From JAWLFI01 sp041685645 (lineage in GTDB: Bacteria; Bacteroidota; Bacteroidia; Chitinophagales; Saprospiraceae): DNA of 6,514 nt. This document shows, one piece after another, positions 5,823 to 6,514 of this stretch. Positions within the stretch are counted from its first letter, which is position 1, and every line of letters starts with the position of its first letter. Location: NCBI GenBank assembly GCA_041685645.1, contig JAWLFI010000144.1:1-6514 (forward strand), read 5' to 3'. Under the pieces are notes generated by a model. That model ran no database searches and was not told the DNA's origin. It saw nothing but the letters and a program-made list of their open reading frames with translations. The position numbers and the translations under genes were made by a program.

Positions 5823-6514
5823 ATGTTACAGCGAACACTCATACTCCTCTTCCTTAGCCTCTTCAGCTTAGGAATTTCAGCCCAAGATCTATCTATCACA
5901 CTTCAATCCGGCGCAGAAAATAACATCATAGAAGGCTGTCCGGATGTTCTCGTTTTGGATTTGAGTTTTCGCCCACTGGACGATACCGTAACTTTTACCG
6001 TAAGCGAGGATGACAGCGATGTAGATTCCTTTTTTACCAATATGCCGGATGAAGTCGTTTTCTTACCCGGAGAAAAAACAAAGACATTTACCTTTGAAAT
6101 TCCCGAGGATCAATTAAATACCGATCCGGGCAGTTTTACATTTTTCTTTAGCGATCCCATCTTGGGTGTTGTTTTGTACGAAATCACCTTTGATCTGTTT
6201 TCCTCTATGCCACTAGAGATAGATCCCGTCGGCGATGGCCCTTTTTGCGTTAATAAGACCATTCCACTTACGGCCAGTGGTGGTGCCAACTATTTCTGGT
6301 TCCTGAGGAATTTTCCGGATGATGAACGCGAGTTGGGCTTTGGCAGTCAATTGAACTACATGCCTCAAACGAAGCAGGATACGGTTTTCCTCAGAGGGCA
6401 AATCGGTGCTTGTGAACAGGACACATTTATCGTACTTGATTTTCACGATGATGAATTTGATCTTTCCCCCGCAGATACTTTATTTATATGTTTGGGTTCA
6501 CCAGAGGTGATCGA
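5823..6514 (+). CDS. Large secreted protein with Calx-beta-like and Ig-like segments (partial, runs off right edge)
   Basis: An uninterrupted frame of 230 codons starts at ATG 5823 and continues past the window. The N-terminus MLQRTLILLFLSLFSLGISA is a clear type I signal peptide with likely cleavage before Gln21. Residues about 25-125 (EGCPD, then alternating beta-strand pattern with DDTVTFTVSEDD and LPGEKTKTFTFEI) resemble the Calx-beta-like repeats found in Bacteroidota surface proteins. Residues about 132-206 look like an Ig/PKD-type domain: CVNKTIPLTASGGANYFWF with Cys142 and Cys197 as a possible disulfide pair. A third segment starts near 211 (DEFDLSPADTLFICLGSP). Proteins built this way usually end in a type IX secretion sorting domain, but the end is not visible. 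The role (adhesin, matrix or gliding-related) is inference only. It has its own promoter, so it is separate from the upstream operon. Confidence 0.85.
   Translation, partial: MLQRTLILLFLSLFSLGISAQDLSITLQSGAENNIIEGCPDVLVLDLSFRPLDDTVTFTVSEDDSDVDSFFTNMPDEVVFLPGEKTKTFTFEIPEDQLNTDPGSFTFFFSDPILGVVLYEITFDLFSSMPLEIDPVGDGPFCVNKTIPLTASGGANYFWFLRNFPDDERELGFGSQLNYMPQTKQDTVFLRGQIGACEQDTFIVLDFHDDEFDLSPADTLFICLGSPEVI

Overview
The window looks like a chromosomal segment of a Bacteroidota bacterium, most plausibly from the Saprospiria/Lewinella-like side of the phylum. That placement is an inference, and no marker gene is present to prove it. It rests on weak Shine-Dalgarno signals, AT-rich spacers, two plausible Bacteroidota-type -7 elements (TAnnTTTG), several lipoprotein signal peptides, a CRY-DASH photolyase, and a secreted multi-domain protein of the kind common in gliding, type IX-secreting members of the phylum.

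Left half, minus strand (read right to left): a CRY-DASH photolyase/cryptochrome gene (1932-3365), then a 318-base intergenic gap, then pyrR (1068-1613) and pyrB (126-1064) separated by 3 bases, and finally the first 18 codons of an exported protein (1-54) that runs off the left edge. PyrB catalyses the committed step of pyrimidine synthesis and PyrR is its usual uridine-nucleotide-responsive partner, so these two form a clear functional unit. The photolyase has no obvious link to them beyond sharing a strand.

The gap between photolyase and pyrR holds the most unusual structure in the window. Positions 1771-1917 are 72% G+C (106 of 147 bases), in an otherwise AT-leaning spacer. They contain three consecutive strong inverted repeats and end-to-end complementarity (GGGCG...CGCCC) that could close them into one multibranched fold. 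The G.U pairs in two stems favour a plus-strand RNA, opposite to both flanking genes.

Right half, plus strand: four genes overlap head to tail by 8, 20 and 23 (or 14) bases: a ChaN-like haem-binding/Tiki-superfamily protein, an uncharacterised small lipoprotein, a SCO (CuA-assembly) lipoprotein and a mono-haem cytochrome c lipoprotein. All four are exported. The set reads as one translationally coupled envelope module for haem, copper and electron transfer, with the small lipoprotein as the unknown member. After a 67-base spacer carrying a good Bacteroidota-type promoter, a large secreted protein with Calx-beta-like and Ig-like segments begins at 5823 and runs off the right edge.
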